Shown here: positions 33,481 through 44,120 of the stretch, piece by piece
Layout: each line of letters opens with the position of its first letter
Numbering within the stretch: position 1 is the stretch's first letter
Assembly: GCF_030272615.1 (NCBI RefSeq)
Contig: NC_081413.1
Coordinates: 609,719,209-609,783,208, forward strand
Direction: 5' to 3'
Source: Cryptomeria japonica
Taxonomy: Eukaryota; Streptophyta; Pinopsida; Cupressales; Cupressaceae
DNA length: 64,000 nt
Notes under the pieces: generated by a model
Told to the model about the DNA's origin: nothing
What the model saw: the letters and a program-made list of their open reading frames with translations, nothing else
Databases searched by the model: none
Program-made: the position numbers and the translations under genes

Positions 33481-33692
33481 AATTAAATAAATAGGATTTA
33501 TTCATTTAATTGATTGTGAATTTGGTTTAATAAATTAATTGAAATAAATTGAATAATTTATTTAATTAATAGGAGAATGATTGAAGATGAATTAATTAAA
33601 TGTTAATTTAATTAACTTTTGGCTAGTGGATTTATTAATCAAATAAATAGTAAATATTCATTTAATTAAATGGATAGATTTATTTGACTACA

Positions 33693-34564
33693 TTTGCCCC
33701 TCTTGAGACGGTGTGGTTTATCGCGTCGTTTCAAAGAAAGAAAAATAGGTGTGAAGAAATATGTGAGATAAATGTTAATTTAATGGGTGGTATGCCTCCT
33801 TGAGAGATGGGCTGAAAAATTTCAAAAAATCGGGCGATCTCTTGAAAAGGACGAGAATTGGCGGGGAGGTAGAAGAGAAGAAAATAGCAATAACGGTGAA
33901 AGAACGAGAGAAAGATGGAGTGAATACAGAGAAACATCAAGCTAGTGAGTATCCTTAGGTCTTGCAAGAGATACAGTGCAAATGTGGGGCTTGTGCTTTT
34001 TATTGATGCTATGAAATTGATCAAAATTGGCTAGATAATCTGGTGCAATCAATTGAATTGCCCCGGTGAGTCAAAGCGTGACAGTTGATGTCAGTTGGTC
34101 GCTTGTATAGGATAAAGTCTAAGTAAGTGAATCAAAGTGACCTAATGTGACTTAGACAATTAATGTAATTTCCTATTGAAGTCAAGGTATATGAAGCAAA
34201 ATACTTGTTGAGACTTAGACAATTGATGTAATTGTCTGTTGGATTGTGTTTGATTGGTTTGATCAATTGATAGTGTTGGCATTGTTATTTGTTTGTGGTG
34301 AATCATAGTAGTCCCATTGAGACTAGGTCATTATGATAAATGCCTGTTGTAGTCTAGGTGTGCCATGATCAATTACTTGTTGAGACTCGAAGATACTTGA
34401 TCAAAGTATTTGTTGATAGTCTAGGTGTGTGTGAGTTGATGTGCCTGTGTAGACAGAGTAATTGGCTTGATTGTGTGGATGACTTAGGATGGGAAACACA
34501 GTCCCTCCTATTTAAAGATGGATGGTGATGAACGTGGCTTGATTGGGTTGATTGGGGCATGATG
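33693..34564 (-). mobile_element. Second, truncated copy of the Tat-1 3' internal region
   Basis: The sequence right of the LTR begins with the polypurine tract (minus: CTCAAGAGGGGCAAA, 33693-33707) and then matches 19691-20556 with modest divergence, including its repeat units and a non-coding frame seen in both. It ends abruptly at about 34564, where Tat-3 antisense sequence begins. So this is Tat-1-type internal DNA feeding into the same LTR: an LTR-internal-LTR-internal array made by recombination or by insertion next to another copy. Confidence 0.85.
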
Positions 34565-35650
34565 TAGATGATCTTAGTTCCCCACCTCTCATGAGGACCT
34601 TACAAAGTAATTTGTACCAATAGGCACACCTTGTCATTGTCCAAACTATCGAAAGATCCTCTTTGAAAGTTGAATATCAATAATATGTTGTGCTTGTATT
34701 GTCTAACCAGTCAAGTATCTAGTTTCCTAACAGTATGGTAGATGATCCCTATAATCCTTTCAATTAGGACAATCCTTATAGGGCCTCGAAGTAAACTCTC
34801 TAATAAGATCAAGAGTATTCTTGCAATATAAAACATGACCCAATTGAGCTTGTTTCATCATGCCTACATAGCAATACACATATGGCAAACGTAGCTCTAG
34901 ACGTAGATATTATTAATAGGTTTGAACACCACGATCTGCTCCCAACCCTAAGTCTATAGTAACTTGACTCCACATACAATCAAACAAGCACCTCTATATG
35001 TGACATCATGCAACTAAAAATATAACATTACAAGTGCATAAGGCCCCTAAGCATATATTATACCATGTAGAATCATACCCTCTAATGCTCAACCTCGTCT
35101 AATATAGAACCCATGGCCTTACCTATCAAGTACCAAAAAACCTACTATAACTGCACATATGATCAATGTCAATCTCTCATATCTATCCACCAATTCACCC
35201 CACTGTATCTGATAGTCCTCAATTCCAAGGTCCTCAAAATCGGTATCAAATATCCTCACTAGTGTTGCAACACCTATATTTGGTTCATATATGACCCTTT
35301 AACCATGTATAGAGATCCACAAAATGTGACATATGTCCTCAAGAGTCATTGAAGCCTCTCTAGTTGGTAATTGAAATTAGTTGTTCCCTGAATACCATCC
35401 TTAACAAGAGTAGTCAAAAAACCCTGATTAGCCTTAATCTCAAGCATGAATGTGATATGGTATACTCCTAGATCATGAAGAATCTCTCTCTCATCCTGAT
35501 TGAAGTGATGTTGCAATTCCATACAAGTAGGCCAACTCTTGCATGTATACAAGGGTGACAACATTACCTGTGTTCAATCAACATTTTCCATCAATTGCAA
35601 CCCTTCATCTAGCCTATTGGACATTTTAGGGTTTTCAATTTTATCTAACA
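34565..35650 (-). pseudogene. Tat-3 antisense plant-mobile-domain ORF, decayed
   Basis: On the minus strand, opposite to Tat-3, runs a decayed relative of the Tat-2 antisense ORF. Shared blocks include LGVYHITFMLEIKANQGFLTTL (35346-35500; Tat-2 has LGLYYITFMPEIRANTGLLTTL), ASMTLEDICHILWISIHG, EPNIGVATLVRIFDT and GHGFYIRRG. The TLEDI-HIL block is the hallmark start of plant mobile domains. Frameshifts (near 35350) and many stops show long decay. It belongs to an element older than Tat-2. Plant mobile domains occur in MAIN/MAIL1-type proteins and in transposons; their biochemical role is unclear. Confidence 0.75.
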
Positions 35651-36146
35651 AGTGATTTTTCTTTCCAACCTGTCAATTGTATTGCTCAAAATGCACATGA
35701 GAGCTTCACAAAACTAGTAGTTGTGTCACTACAAATGTGGTATTTAAAATGTACATATGCAATGCACCACACAGTTGTTGTGCCCAATCAACTTATGCAG
35801 TATTAATTCCCAAATTACGGTGAAATACTCACAATTGCATTGGAAAAATGAGGAGATTTATACCTAAATGACCTATATATAGGGTGACTTTGACCTAGTG
35901 GATCCCCCTTGTGCACTTTTTGTGCTAGTTGCGGTGTCCCAATATTACCCATAGTGACCTAAATAGACCTATATGCCTTGTTTTTTCATTGTCTATAGGT
36001 TAACTTTTCACAAAATTGGTTTCAAAATTTGAATTTTTCGCCCAATTTTTCGAGGGGGCACCATATTATCCTATTGCCAGTAAGGCATGTTGCCGCATGA
36101 TGTAAGATGATTTTTTCATTGAAACAATGCTCAAAATTGCATTGTC
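35651..36146 (+). other. Tat-3 3' untranslated region
   Basis: Sequence between the antisense ORF and the polypurine tract. Its last part (CCAATTTTTCGAGGGGGCA, then GAAACAATGCTCAAAATTGC) parallels Tat-2 at 53180-53270 (CCAATTCCTCGAGGGGGCA, GAAACAACACTTAGAATCGC). Confidence 0.6.
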
Positions 36147-36161
36147 TCAAAGAGGGGCAAA
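36147..36161 (+). other. Tat-3 polypurine tract
   Basis: TCAAAGAGGGGCAAA directly precedes an LTR start TGTAGACACTAAAAATC, the same arrangement as in Tat-2 at 53270-53286. Confidence 0.85.
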
Positions 36162-36633
36162 TGTAGACACTAAAAATCATTCCACGCATGTGATGATGCT
36201 TTTTACTATTTTTTTGTCTAAATTTAATTAGATTCACATCCCACTTTTGACTTAACGTCATTCCCTATAGTTAAATATTTTTATTTTTGATTTTTTCTAA
36301 TCTTTATTTAAATAATTTTATACTATTTAATTAAAATCTATCACCCTTCTTTAATTAAATTTTTTTGATTATTTAATTATCCTAGCTAATTGTTCCTCTA
36401 CGATTAAATAATTATTTATTCTCTTAGTCTAAATTCCTTATAATTAAAAATAAATCATAAATTTATTAAATCATCCCACATGTGAGTGAAATTATTTCTA
36501 ACTTAACTTACCTATTTACTCACTCAATTTACTAATTTTCTCTCACCAATTAACTCTTCCATCTTTCCACATTTGACTCCTACTGACCAAATCCACTCTC
36601 CACTTAGCTCACCTTCGTCTCCATTTAACTACT
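36162..36633 (+). repeat. Tat-3 3' LTR, first part
   Basis: It starts TGTAGACACTAAAAATC and runs to the CTACT target of Tat-2 (36629-36633). The LTR resumes at 54846 after Tat-2. The text is AT-rich, without coding content. Confidence 0.8.
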
Positions 36634-36965
36634 TGTAGACGTCTAAAAATGGTCAGCGCTTGCGGAGTCATACTTTAACATTTGCGCATTGCCTTATTTT
36701 AGGGTTTCTGCCTCGCATTAACATTTCTTCTATGTTGCGCACTTGGTCTTTATCATTTGCGAGCGTCGAGTCCTTCTTCAGCATTCTTCATTTGTCTCGC
36801 TTTCGAATTTGGTCTTGTCGATAACAATCTTCAGTCATGATTTTGATTGATCTTATCCTGTCGCATCAATGTGCGTGCTCATTTGGCATATTTTGACATC
36901 GTCAATTCAATTTCATTTTGGACATCGTCAATCCTAATCGATGATAGAATTAGGGTTTTGTCCTC

Positions 36966-37170
36966 TTGTCAATTTTGTGATCGATTTGTCATTGATCGTT
37001 GTTCTTTTCAATCTTGTCATTTTGCGATCGATTTGTCATCGATCATTGTCCTTTTTCAATCTTATCATTTTGTGATCGATTTGTCATCGATCCTTGTCCT
37101 CTTGTCAATCTCGTCAATTTTGTGATCGATTTGTCATTGATCGTTTTCCTTTTCAATCGTGTCAATTTGG
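36966..37170 (+). repeat. Tandem 47-50-bp repeats in the Tat-2 LTR
   Basis: The word GATCGATTTGTCAT begins at 36979, 37026, 37074 and 37124, each followed by a GATC-TTGTCCTTTTCAATC-like block; a fifth copy is degenerate. The same array is at 53624-53815 in the other LTR. Short frames here with repeated FVID-type words are translations of this array. Confidence 0.85.
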
Positions 37171-37869
37171 ATCAATTAGTCATTGTTCCTTGTCAATTGG
37201 CGATTATCAATTTGGTCTCTTTATCAATCTGGGTTAATTTGTCAACCAATCTCAATCGTTTGTCAGCATTGGTCCTTTGTTAATCAGAATCATGATCGAA
37301 TCAACATCAATTATCTTTTGTCAAGGCCTAATTGTCGTCCTTGCATTTCTAATTTATCTTCTAAGGTTTTATGATTTATTCATTTAATCTTGTTTGTCAT
37401 TTTCCCTTTTAGGTTAAATAATTTATTTATTTATCCTAAGTCTTCTTGTCACAATTAAATATTTATTTAATTGGCTAATTAATTCCTCTCTCTTTTTGTG
37501 AATTAATTAATGAATGAAAAATTATTAATTAATTTACCTAATTTTCCAATTTACTAATTTCTCCTAATTCCTAATTTCCTAAATTCCATCAATTTCTAAT
37601 TTCCTAATTTCCAATTCATCTAATTTTCTATTTTCTCCTATTTTTCTAATATTTCCCCTGATTTCATGGGAATGACATTTCAATCTTGTCATAATTTATC
37701 AATCAATCAATTTTGCATAGCAACCTTGTCAATTTTGTCATAATTTGTCAATCAATCAATCTTGCATAGAAAGTGTCAATTTTGTCATAATTTGTCATAT
37801 TTGTCATTCTTGATTTGAAATTTCCTTTCAAATCTCTTCATGCTAATCTTGTCCTCTCTCCAATTTGTC

Positions 37870-37877
37870 TATAAATT
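37870..37877 (+). promoter_or_regulatory. TATA box of the Tat-2 5' LTR
   Basis: TATAAATT, conserved at 54505-54512 in the other LTR, in a pyrimidine-rich context at a plausible distance from the LTR end for a U3/R border. Confidence 0.55.
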
Positions 37878-38212
37878 GGATGAATTTCTTCAATCAGGGC
37901 CCCCGATCAATCAATCACACTTCTAGTATCCTTATGTTGTCATCTCGTCTTGTCAATCTTGCTTTCATGCTATACCTTTGCATTTGTAGGTGAGATCCAC
38001 AAACAAAGCAATTTGAAGGAGAAAGAAGGAAAATGGAGAATTTTGGAGGAGACATTCATGTTTGCGATGGTTTGCATTTGATTTGAATGTCTTGTTTTCA
38101 TGTCTTTATTGAATGTTTTTAGGATTTGTCATTGCAATTTATTTTTTTCGTGATTGAGCTAGTCTAATTTGCTACTTTCTTTGATGGTTTCCAAATTCCT
38201 ATCTACATTAAT

Positions 38213-38230
38213 TGGTGAACCCGACATGAA
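38213..38230 (+). other. Tat-2 primer-binding site
   Basis: TGGTGAACCCGACATGAA lies five bases after the LTR end and differs from the Tat-1 site by a single base. The tRNA is not identified. Confidence 0.8.
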
Positions 38231-38320
38231 CTAACCCCTTAACCATGTTTTTGAGTGCTTTTGAGCTGATTTGTAGGTGAAAACCCAAGAAACAGGGCAA
38301 CTCAGGGCTTTCTGGACACT

Positions 38321-38404
38321 TCTGCGCTTGTGTAGGAGGGATCTGTGCCTATGTTAAGGAGATCTGCACCTATGTCAAGGCATTCTACGCCTGTGTAAGG
38401 CCAG
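38321..38404 (+). repeat. Four tandem 21-bp units in the Tat-2 leader
   Basis: Units start at 38321, 38342, 38363 and 38384, each built on TCTGCGCCTGTGTAAGGAGA with 2-5 changes. The core GCRCCTRTGT recurs in the 3' region at 52652-52740. Confidence 0.8.
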
Positions 38405-39679
38405 AAATAGAGGTGAAAATCAGTGTTTTTACTTGCAAATTACTTTGTTTTCATTTTGTTCTTATATTCTGCTTTTTTTGGTACTGATTCTCTGTGCAGC
38501 ACCTTGGCATTACATGTGACGAAGAAAAAAAAAGAATGAAACTACTAACAAATCTTATGCAGGTTCGCTAGTCAAAGACCAAACAAATCAAACTCCTAAC
38601 TTAGTGATTTTGCAGGTTGCCTTATATTCCAACCAAACTTTGTGTTTGTGATTTTTAATTAGGCACTTAGTATGTTTGCTAAGTAGGATGGAATGAACAT
38701 GTGTTCACTTTGCTTGTCGAGTTTGACATTCGAGTAGGAGAGTATGCTCTCATCCTTCTTAGGGTGATCAGAAATCCAGACCTTTGATACCATTCTCATG
38801 TTTTGGATTGTTTGTTACCTTTAGAGGGCCTGCCTTCCCGACCATTTGCTTTCTTTTGCAAGCAAGTGACAATCGTGAGAAGGGAATGACCCAAAGTGAG
38901 CACACCTAGAGTACCTTGGCATTCTAACTCACTATAAATAAATACCTGATGGGAAAAAGCTTTGAAGGAAGGGTTACATGGGAATTGTAGTTACTTGGGA
39001 AGTGATGACCCTTGGACTCTTTCTCATATCAGCATCTAAGTAGGGCCTCACGGCCTAAATCGTGCTTGCACGACTACATTTTTTTGGTATCTTGGTGGGC
39101 CTGTGTCTCAATCACACTTGCATGACACCAAGGAGTAGCACTTAACATAAATCCTTATTAAAAACCTTGTATTTAGAGGCCAAAATCCTTCTAGTTGCTT
39201 GAGAAGGAGGAGTTCGGATACTTGGAAGAGATACTAAGTTTGCCATGGGGAGATTTCCATGGGGACTGATGCTTGGCTGCCCTGAGAAGTGAGTGCCATG
39301 GAGGGGAGCTCGTGGGGTCAAGCATCTATGTATTCTCCTTGAATCTCATAATGAGTCTACCTCTCAAGTACCTACTGTCCTTACCTACCATAAGAAATGT
39401 GTGAATGAGCATGATTGTCTTGAGTCTAAGTTAAAATATCTTGTCTTCTTTGCTTGTCAAAAGTTGAGTTGTGTCTCATTTCAAAAACAAGACAAATTGA
39501 TTCAAAACAAGGTTAAGCACAAGAGTATTTCATTCAACAAAGTTCAAAACACCTTCAAACATGGTTGTCAAACATTTTTCAAAATCTTGTCTCAACATTC
39601 ATGTCACTTAGATTTAGGTCCTCCATTGTCCATACTTAGGGCTTAGAGCATCATTCTTGCATTCCACTTGGTTTATTTC

Positions 39680-39790
39680 ATTTAGGTGTCCATTTGCATG
39701 TCCTTATTAGGTTCTCATTTAGGTGTCCCCTTGCATGTCATCATTAGGTCCTCACTTAGGTGTCATATTGCATGTCCAACATTAGGTTCA
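39680..39790 (+). repeat. Three tandem 37-bp units in the Tat-2 leader
   Basis: Units at 39680, 39717 and 39754 read ATTTAGGTGTCC, a TTGCATGTC block, then ATTAGGTTCTC, with exact 37-bp spacing and a few substitutions. Degenerate continuation extends to about 40130. Confidence 0.8.
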
Positions 39791-40490
39791 TCCTAGGTTT
39801 GCATTTTGCAAATTCATTGTCAACTACCAAGGTTAGGTTTCACCTAGGTCATACTCCTTTGCATATCAATAAGGGTCATCCATTTGCATGTGTCCTCTTG
39901 CATTAGAGTAATACCATTTCATAATTCAACCTTAGGTTTTGTCTTAGGTTGACATTGTCATATATTTGCATTTGCATCTTTGTCCTCATAACATTAGGTC
40001 ACATTTGTGTACCCTAGGTCTCTTCATTAAGCTTAGGTCATTATCATATCATATTAGGGCCATTTGCATAGTAATTTTCCCTTTGCATATAGTGTCAAAA
40101 CTAGGTTTGGTCATACTTGAGTAATCCAAATCTTTGATAAACCCTAAGTCATTGTTAGGAAGTCTAGACCTTATCAAACTTTTGTCTTTTTGTCATCAAT
40201 GTCATTTTGTCAAACCTAGCTTAGTATCCAAGCATATAGGGGAGACATTGTCATTTTGTCCTTTTGTCACTTGGTCCTTTTGTCCTTTGAGGTTTAGACA
40301 TCATTTCAATTTCCTAAGGGTCTCATTTTTAGAATTGCATTCATGAGTTTGTCAAAATCTTGAAAAAAAAACAAAAACGTAGGTTGCATTCTTGCCATAG
40401 ATTGCATTTTCATCTATTTAGTTTGCATTTAGTTGCATATCATATATTATCCTTGAAAAATTCCAAAAATATTGCATTTGCATAAGTGAC

Positions 40491-43330
40491 ATGCCTGTTG
40501 AAAAAAGGTCAAAATCTAAGAAGATGGGCGAACCAACGTATCAACCCATTGACAACATATCAAACTCATAGTTTCAAACTAGTCAAACAGTACAAATTGA
40601 AGGTTCGTCAAGCACATAATTACCACCATATGGAATGGTTCAACTTGGACCACCTCCATTATATGAACCAATGTTTGTACCCATGAAACTAGGACATGGG
40701 AGTGTTCCACCAACACCAAGAGGAAATGCACCTTTTGATTGGAATCAACCGAACCTGCAACATGACATTCAAACTCAAACATTATATGAGGAATAAACTC
40801 TTTCACAAGGATTTGGTTCAGATCAAGGCAGTCAACAAGAAACAAATCCAAGTATTTTACCAGATTCTTCATCAAATTCTGATGCTTCCGATGATGTTGA
40901 TATGTTCCTTAAAGATCCAAAGTTGACGAAAAAGAAGGATAAATTCTTGAACAAGGTCTTTAAGATGTTCCCACAAAAATATCTTGACATGATGAGTAAT
41001 GTGACCTCCTCAAGTGAGCAAATCAATGTGCAAAAACAACAAGGCAGTGAGCTGTTAAGTTTCTCTCCACATCCAAATGAAGAAAATGTGCAACAAGAAA
41101 CTCAACATACCTTGATGAGTAAACGTGCTTCAAAAGCGTTGACAGTGACTATTCCTCAAAACTCACCATTTGAAATAATAAATAATCCGTTATTTAATAC
41201 AACACCTATAACACAAGATCAAATGAGGGCCACACAAATATTGACAGCTGTCCCTCAACAAGAAGTGGTTCCTCGCATGCATAAAATTGGATCAAAATCT
41301 AAGATCCAAGAAAGCTTTACGACTGGAATGCCTGATCTCACCAATGTCCAAAACAATTCCACAATGCAACAAAGTTCCTATGTCCCATTAAGTTCAATAT
41401 ATTTGCCAAATACTCAAGTACCTGTTATGCAAACTATTGTGACAGATCCTTCGATAATGGCAACACAAAGAGCTAAAGATAGTGGTTTGCACCAACAACA
41501 AATGTTGCAACAATTGAGGAATGCACAAAAGGAACAATCAAATGTGCAAACAAACAATGCACAACAACAACAATATCACATTCAACAACATGTTGCAACA
41601 TCTTCTGCACCATTACAAGTTAATGCAAACTTGCAACCACCACAATGGATTGGACAAACAACACAACAAGTCAATGCAAGTGCCATACCCCATCTTAAGG
41701 AGAAACAAAAAAAACCTCCCAAACAAAGTTTTTTGCAAATGATGGGATTTACATCAAGACAACAACAATTGGCACAAAGTCAGCAAATTCCGATTCGTCA
41801 GCATCAACAACAACATGTGCCTCACTATGTGCCAAGACAAACAAGTTATCATACTTCACAACCACAATTGATGTCTATGAAATATCAACAACACCCTCAA
41901 TTGCAATATCAACCAAGGCTACCAATCATGATTCCACCACAAGAAGCACAACAACAAGGTCAATATCAAGGCATGGCACAACCACCACAACAAGAGGTGT
42001 TCCAAGAACATTATATGCAAGAGACACCAAAGACAACAATTTCTGAGTGTCAACAGCCAATGGAGAATAGGATGTATCAACAAAGTGTACACCCAAGAGT
42101 AAATGATGAACTTCCAAAATCTTCACTACCTAATGCATTTGCACAACAGCTTGAGAAGTTGCAACGACAAGTTGACGCATTGGAAACCAAAAGAACAAAG
42201 AAGTTGTACACAGATCAAGATTTATGTCCTAAACCATTTGATAAGAGCTTGTACATGCCTCCCTTCCCTAAGCATTTTGAGGCACCTAATTTTGAGAAAT
42301 ATAAAGGGAATGGAAATCCAAAAGACCATATTCGAGCATTTTTTGCGGCATGTATTGAAGTGAGTTATGAGGAAACATATTTAATGCGCTTATTTGCACG
42401 AAGTCTCATGGGACAATCCATGGATTGGTATTCGCATTTGCTAGGGAATATAAAGACATGGTCAGAACTGGCTCAAAAGTTTATATCCCACTTCGCATTC
42501 AACATTGATAGTGAAGTGACCATGTCAGATTTATGCAACACCAAGCAAAAGCAAGGTGAACCATTAGTGACTTTCTTGCAATGATGGCGAAGCTTGTATA
42601 GTCGTTCTTCCCACGATATACCTGAAGAACAACAAGTGAACTTATTTATTCAAAATTTGGTCCCAGAAATGATGTATGAACTCAAATTGAAAAGTCCCAG
42701 TACCATTGAGAAACTCATTAAGAAAGGGATGAACATTGAAACTGCTCTTGTAGCTAAGGGAATCATTAATCTCAACAAAGACAGTGACAACACAAACAAT
42801 TCAGGGGACAGAAATAGATTTTGGTACAAAAATAAGAATGTCACTAATGATGGAGTTGTTGACGCAAGAGCGGTGAATGCAAATCAACCCCCATTCACAA
42901 TAAAGAAATTGAGTGCTCCTAATATGTCAACTATGGAACAAAATCAAACACCAGCGAGCAATGTTACTCAACAACTGCCATATCAACAATACACTCAACA
43001 ATATAATCAACAACAAGGTCAGCAAAAAAACTAGCAATGCAAACCTTTCCGATCAAGGGATGGGCCTCCTCAACAGTTTACGCCATTGGGAGAGCCTATT
43101 GAGTCAGTAATGAAACAATTAATACAAGCAAAATTTATCAAGTTACTAGATATCAAGGCAGAACCATTGGTAAAGACGCATTGGTGGAATGATAATGCAT
43201 ATTGTGAATACCATCGGTCAAAAGGACATAAAACCACATCATGTTTTCAATTGAAACATATGATTCAAGACTTGTTAGATCAAGGAGTAATTGAGGTAGA
43301 CCCGCCCAACATGACCTCTAACACTGATCA
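40491..43330 (+). pseudogene. Tat-2 gag with glutamine-rich N-terminal region
   Basis: The methionine at 40491 (MPVEKRSKSKKMGEPTYQP) is the first in a frame that continues through all of gag-pol. There are in-frame stops near 40569, 40614, 40796, 42582 and 43032. Residues about 150-560 are rich in glutamine and asparagine (runs such as NAQQQQYHIQQ). The capsid region (from 42249) reads MPPFPKHFEAPNFEKYKGNG, ARSLMGQSMDWYSHLL, CNTKQKQGEPLVTFLQ, the Retrotrans_gag pattern. The zinc motif CEYHRSKGHKTTSC (43203-43244) has the knuckle spacing with His for the second Cys. The stop at 42582 replaces the Arg seen in Tat-1 (FLQRW). Confidence 0.9.
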
Positions 43331-44120
43331 TACAATTTTCAAAACTCCTTTGCTTGATCATGACAAGGGTAAAGCATCTTCTTCAAACTCTACCCAAACA
43401 GCAAATTATGCAAATACTGGTTATAACAATGTCATCAATTATTTTCAAGCATCAAATGAGTATGTTTCCACCATAAGAATAAAGGGACAAGATCCTTCTT
43501 GCGCGGTCACCACTCGTCAATCTAAAATAGTCCTGAAAGGAGCTCCTGCAACTCCTCCCAAATCAACTCCTATGAGTCAATATAATCTCCTAGATCATCT
43601 GGGAAAGACACCTGCACAAATATCAATCCTTGAGTTGTTGAGAATGTCCCCTATGCATTGCACAGTCCTAGATAAAGCTTTAATTGAGTCCACTGTCCTG
43701 ATAGACATTGATGTTGACCAGTTTCAAGCCCAAATTGGACATCTAGCTATTTCCCAACACGTTGACTTTTCTGATAATGATATTTCTCCTGATAAGCTCC
43801 CGCATAATGATCCTTTACATCTTGAAGTCTTTGTCCATAATTGCAAAATCCGACGAGTCTTGATAGATGGCGGAGCAGGCGTTAACATTTGTACCTTGAG
43901 AGTGGTCATTGGTCTTGGTTATACAGAAAATGATATTGATTCTTCTAGAAGAATAACAATCAAAGCATATGACGATGCTGAGCGTCCATCTAAAGGGGTA
44001 ATTTCATTGCCTATCAGAGTTGGTCCAATGATAGAAAACACTTTCCTGCAGGTCCTAGACCTTGATCTCCCTTACAATATGATTCTTGGCTATCCGTGGA
44101 TTCACACAATGAAAGCAGTT
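43331..44120 (+). pseudogene. Tat-2 aspartic protease
   Basis: In the same open frame: LHLEVFVHNCKIRRVLID, GGAGVNICTLR (43853-43890), ITIKAYDDAERPSKGVISLP and MILGYPWIHTM. The active site is D-G-G-A, common in Tat proteases instead of DTG/DSG. No stop falls in this domain. It would process the gag-pol polyprotein. Confidence 0.88.

Larger units (their letters stand above)
18195..33692 (-). mobile_element. Tat-1: 15.5-kb minus-strand Ty3/gypsy Tat-lineage retrotransposon
   Basis: In the minus direction the order is 5' LTR (33692-31944), primer-binding site, a 2.8-kb leader, gag, protease, G-patch-like linker, RT, RNase H, second RNase H, integrase, a 2.2-kb 3' region, polypurine tract and 3' LTR (19676-18195). 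RT before integrase is the gypsy order; two RNase H domains and long size are Tat traits. No target-site duplication exists, because the right LTR continues into a second copy of the internal region (33693-34564). Frameshifts near 28690 and 22750, many stops and lost catalytic residues make it non-autonomous. Confidence 0.9.
31944..33692 (-). repeat. Tat-1 5' LTR (1749 bp, includes a SINE)
   Basis: It starts TGATGCTCTGC and ends TTGACTACA on the plus strand, matching 18195-19676 apart from a 221-bp insertion plus its duplicated target. A TATAAATAG box lies at 32454-32462 on the minus strand. It is bounded on both sides by Tat-1 internal sequence (primer-binding site left, polypurine tract right). 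Confidence 0.9.
36634..38207 (+). repeat. Tat-2 5' LTR (1574 bp)
   Basis: It starts TGTAGACGTC and ends CTATCTACA. Inside are about four 47-50-bp repeats (36966-37170), AT-rich text (37380-37640), repeated TTGTCATAATTTGTCAATCA words (37690-37800) and a TATAAATT box at 37870-37877, 330 bases before the LTR end. Confidence 0.95.
38231..40490 (+). other. Tat-2 5' leader (2.3 kb)
   Basis: Untranslated region with two tandem repeats (21 bp at 38321-38404; 37 bp at 39680-39790). The part 39800-40330 is a looser mosaic of the words TTAGGT, TTTGCAT and TTTTGTC. No protein is supported; the 117-codon frame at 39293-39646 has no family features. Confidence 0.65.

Noticed and set aside
33731-34024. Hydrophobic minus-strand frame, with a relative at 19760-20011
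   Set aside because: It is open in two copies only because the underlying Tat-1 3' region is duplicated; the reading differs after short indels and shows no domain.
36847-37283. Open frames with repeated FVID-type words (also 53520-53932)
   Set aside because: They are translations of the 47-50-bp tandem repeats in the Tat-2 LTRs, with no start context or homologue.
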